A stretch of DNA of 5,399 nucleotides from Desulfovibrio sp. UBA4079 (lineage in GTDB: Bacteria; Desulfobacterota; Desulfovibrionia; Desulfovibrionales; Desulfovibrionaceae): the NCBI GenBank assembly GCA_002382645.1, contig DFYP01000081.1:2347-7745 (forward strand), read 5' to 3'. Below, in pieces: positions 4,880 through 5,399 of the stretch. Below the pieces are notes generated by a model. That model saw only the letters and a list, made by a program, of their open reading frames with translations, ran no database searches and was not told where the DNA came from. Each line of letters begins with the position of its first letter. The first letter of the stretch is position 1. The position numbers and the translations under genes are program-made.

Positions 4880-5399
4880 CTAGAGAATCCGCTCCACCTT
4901 CAATCCGGCCGTGCTGGCCTCCAGGGCCTTGGCATCGCCCAGGACCACGACCTGGCCCTGGTCCTTGAGCGCGGCCAGGGCCGTGCCGAACTCCTTGAAG
5001 TCCTTGGGCCCGGCCGAGAGCACCTGGTCGCGGATGGTCTGGCGGAAGTCCTCGTCCTCGCCGTTGAGCATCCGGGCCAGGGAGGCGAAGCCCTTGGCGT
5101 CCGGGAGCATGTACGAGTCGATCTCGCCGATGGCCCCGATCACGGCTTTCTCCAGCTCGTCCTTGCTGGGCTTGAGCTTCTTCAGGTAGTCGGCGGCCGC
5201 GTCAAAGGCCTCCAGGGTGCGGTCCACGTTGGGGTCGCGGTAGGAGACAAAGGCCAGGGCCCCGGAGAGCCGGTCCAGGGAGCAGAACGCGCCGTAGGCC
5301 CCGCCCTGCACCCGCACCCGCTCCCAGAGGTAGGAGGCCCGCAGGATCTTGCCCACCACGTGGGCCGAGCCATTGAACGCGTAGCCTGTGTCGAACAGG
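4880..5399 (-). CDS. M16C metallopeptidase (PreP/Cym1-like), C-terminal part only
   Basis: This is the last 172 residues of a presequence-protease-type zinc peptidase, a large clamshell enzyme (about 950-1000 residues in the family) that degrades short unstructured peptides. The frame is open to the right edge, so the start and the N-terminal HxxEH zinc site lie outside the window. The fragment begins LFDTGYAFNGSAHVVGKILR and contains LWERVRVQGGAYGAF. This is the family's conserved segment holding the Arg/Tyr pair (here R29 and Y35 of the fragment) that contacts substrate in the second half of the enzyme. It is followed by SYRDPNVDRTLEAFDAAADY and the C-terminal SYMLPDAKGFASLARML region, also typical of the family. 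The GTG at 5359 is internal, not a start, because the family alignment continues upstream of it. The gene converges on the amidotransferase operon and shares its terminator. With no signal peptide visible here, location is unknown. Confidence 0.93.
   Translation of the reverse strand, partial: LFDTGYAFNGSAHVVGKILRASYLWERVRVQGGAYGAFCSLDRLSGALAFVSYRDPNVDRTLEAFDAAADYLKKLKPSKDELEKAVIGAIGEIDSYMLPDAKGFASLARMLNGEDEDFRQTIRDQVLSAGPKDFKEFGTALAALKDQGQVVVLGDAKALEASTAGLKVERIL

Noticed and set aside
4880..5359. Complete small 159-residue gene starting at GTG 5359
   Set aside because: The frame continues to the window edge with residues (NGSAHVVGK) that match the PreP-type peptidase, so this is the end of a larger gene.

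Overview
The window is a GC-rich, densely coded stretch of bacterial chromosome. It holds six protein genes in three transcription units, one divergent control region and one shared terminator. The presequence-protease-type M16C peptidase, the HTH-cupin/acyl-CoA synthetase pair, the TPR gene with a conserved-looking N-terminal block and the strong G/C third-position bias all suggest a Desulfovibrio-like member of the Desulfovibrionales. That placement is inference from gene style, because no rRNA or other phylogenetic marker is present.

Left part (1-2080, minus strand): a 188-residue HTH (XRE)-cupin regulator is followed 16 bases later by an AMP-forming acyl-CoA synthetase whose C-terminus runs off the left edge. 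They look like a two-gene operon in which the regulator probably controls acyl-CoA ligation. Centre (2081-2287): a 207-base divergent intergenic region carries candidate promoters for both directions, an imperfect palindrome overlapping the proposed minus-strand -10, and a perfect 7-bp inverted repeat.

Right-centre (2288-4820, plus strand): three tightly spaced genes form a probable operon. They encode a TPR protein with an uncharacterised N-terminal block, a two-domain lipoprotein (PEGA domain plus a region resembling the RT0821/Lpp0805 surface-antigen domain), and a stand-alone class I glutamine amidotransferase. The operon ends at a strong hairpin terminator (4830-4867). That hairpin also serves the convergent minus-strand gene at the right edge, the C-terminal part of an M16C (PreP/Cym1-like) metallopeptidase that continues beyond base 5399.

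The most interesting material is the TPR-lipoprotein-amidotransferase operon, in particular the undescribed TPR N-terminus and the lipoprotein architecture. I see no mobile element, CRISPR array, tRNA, rRNA or clear new defence-type system. The many long overlapping ORFs in other frames are GC-driven shadows.
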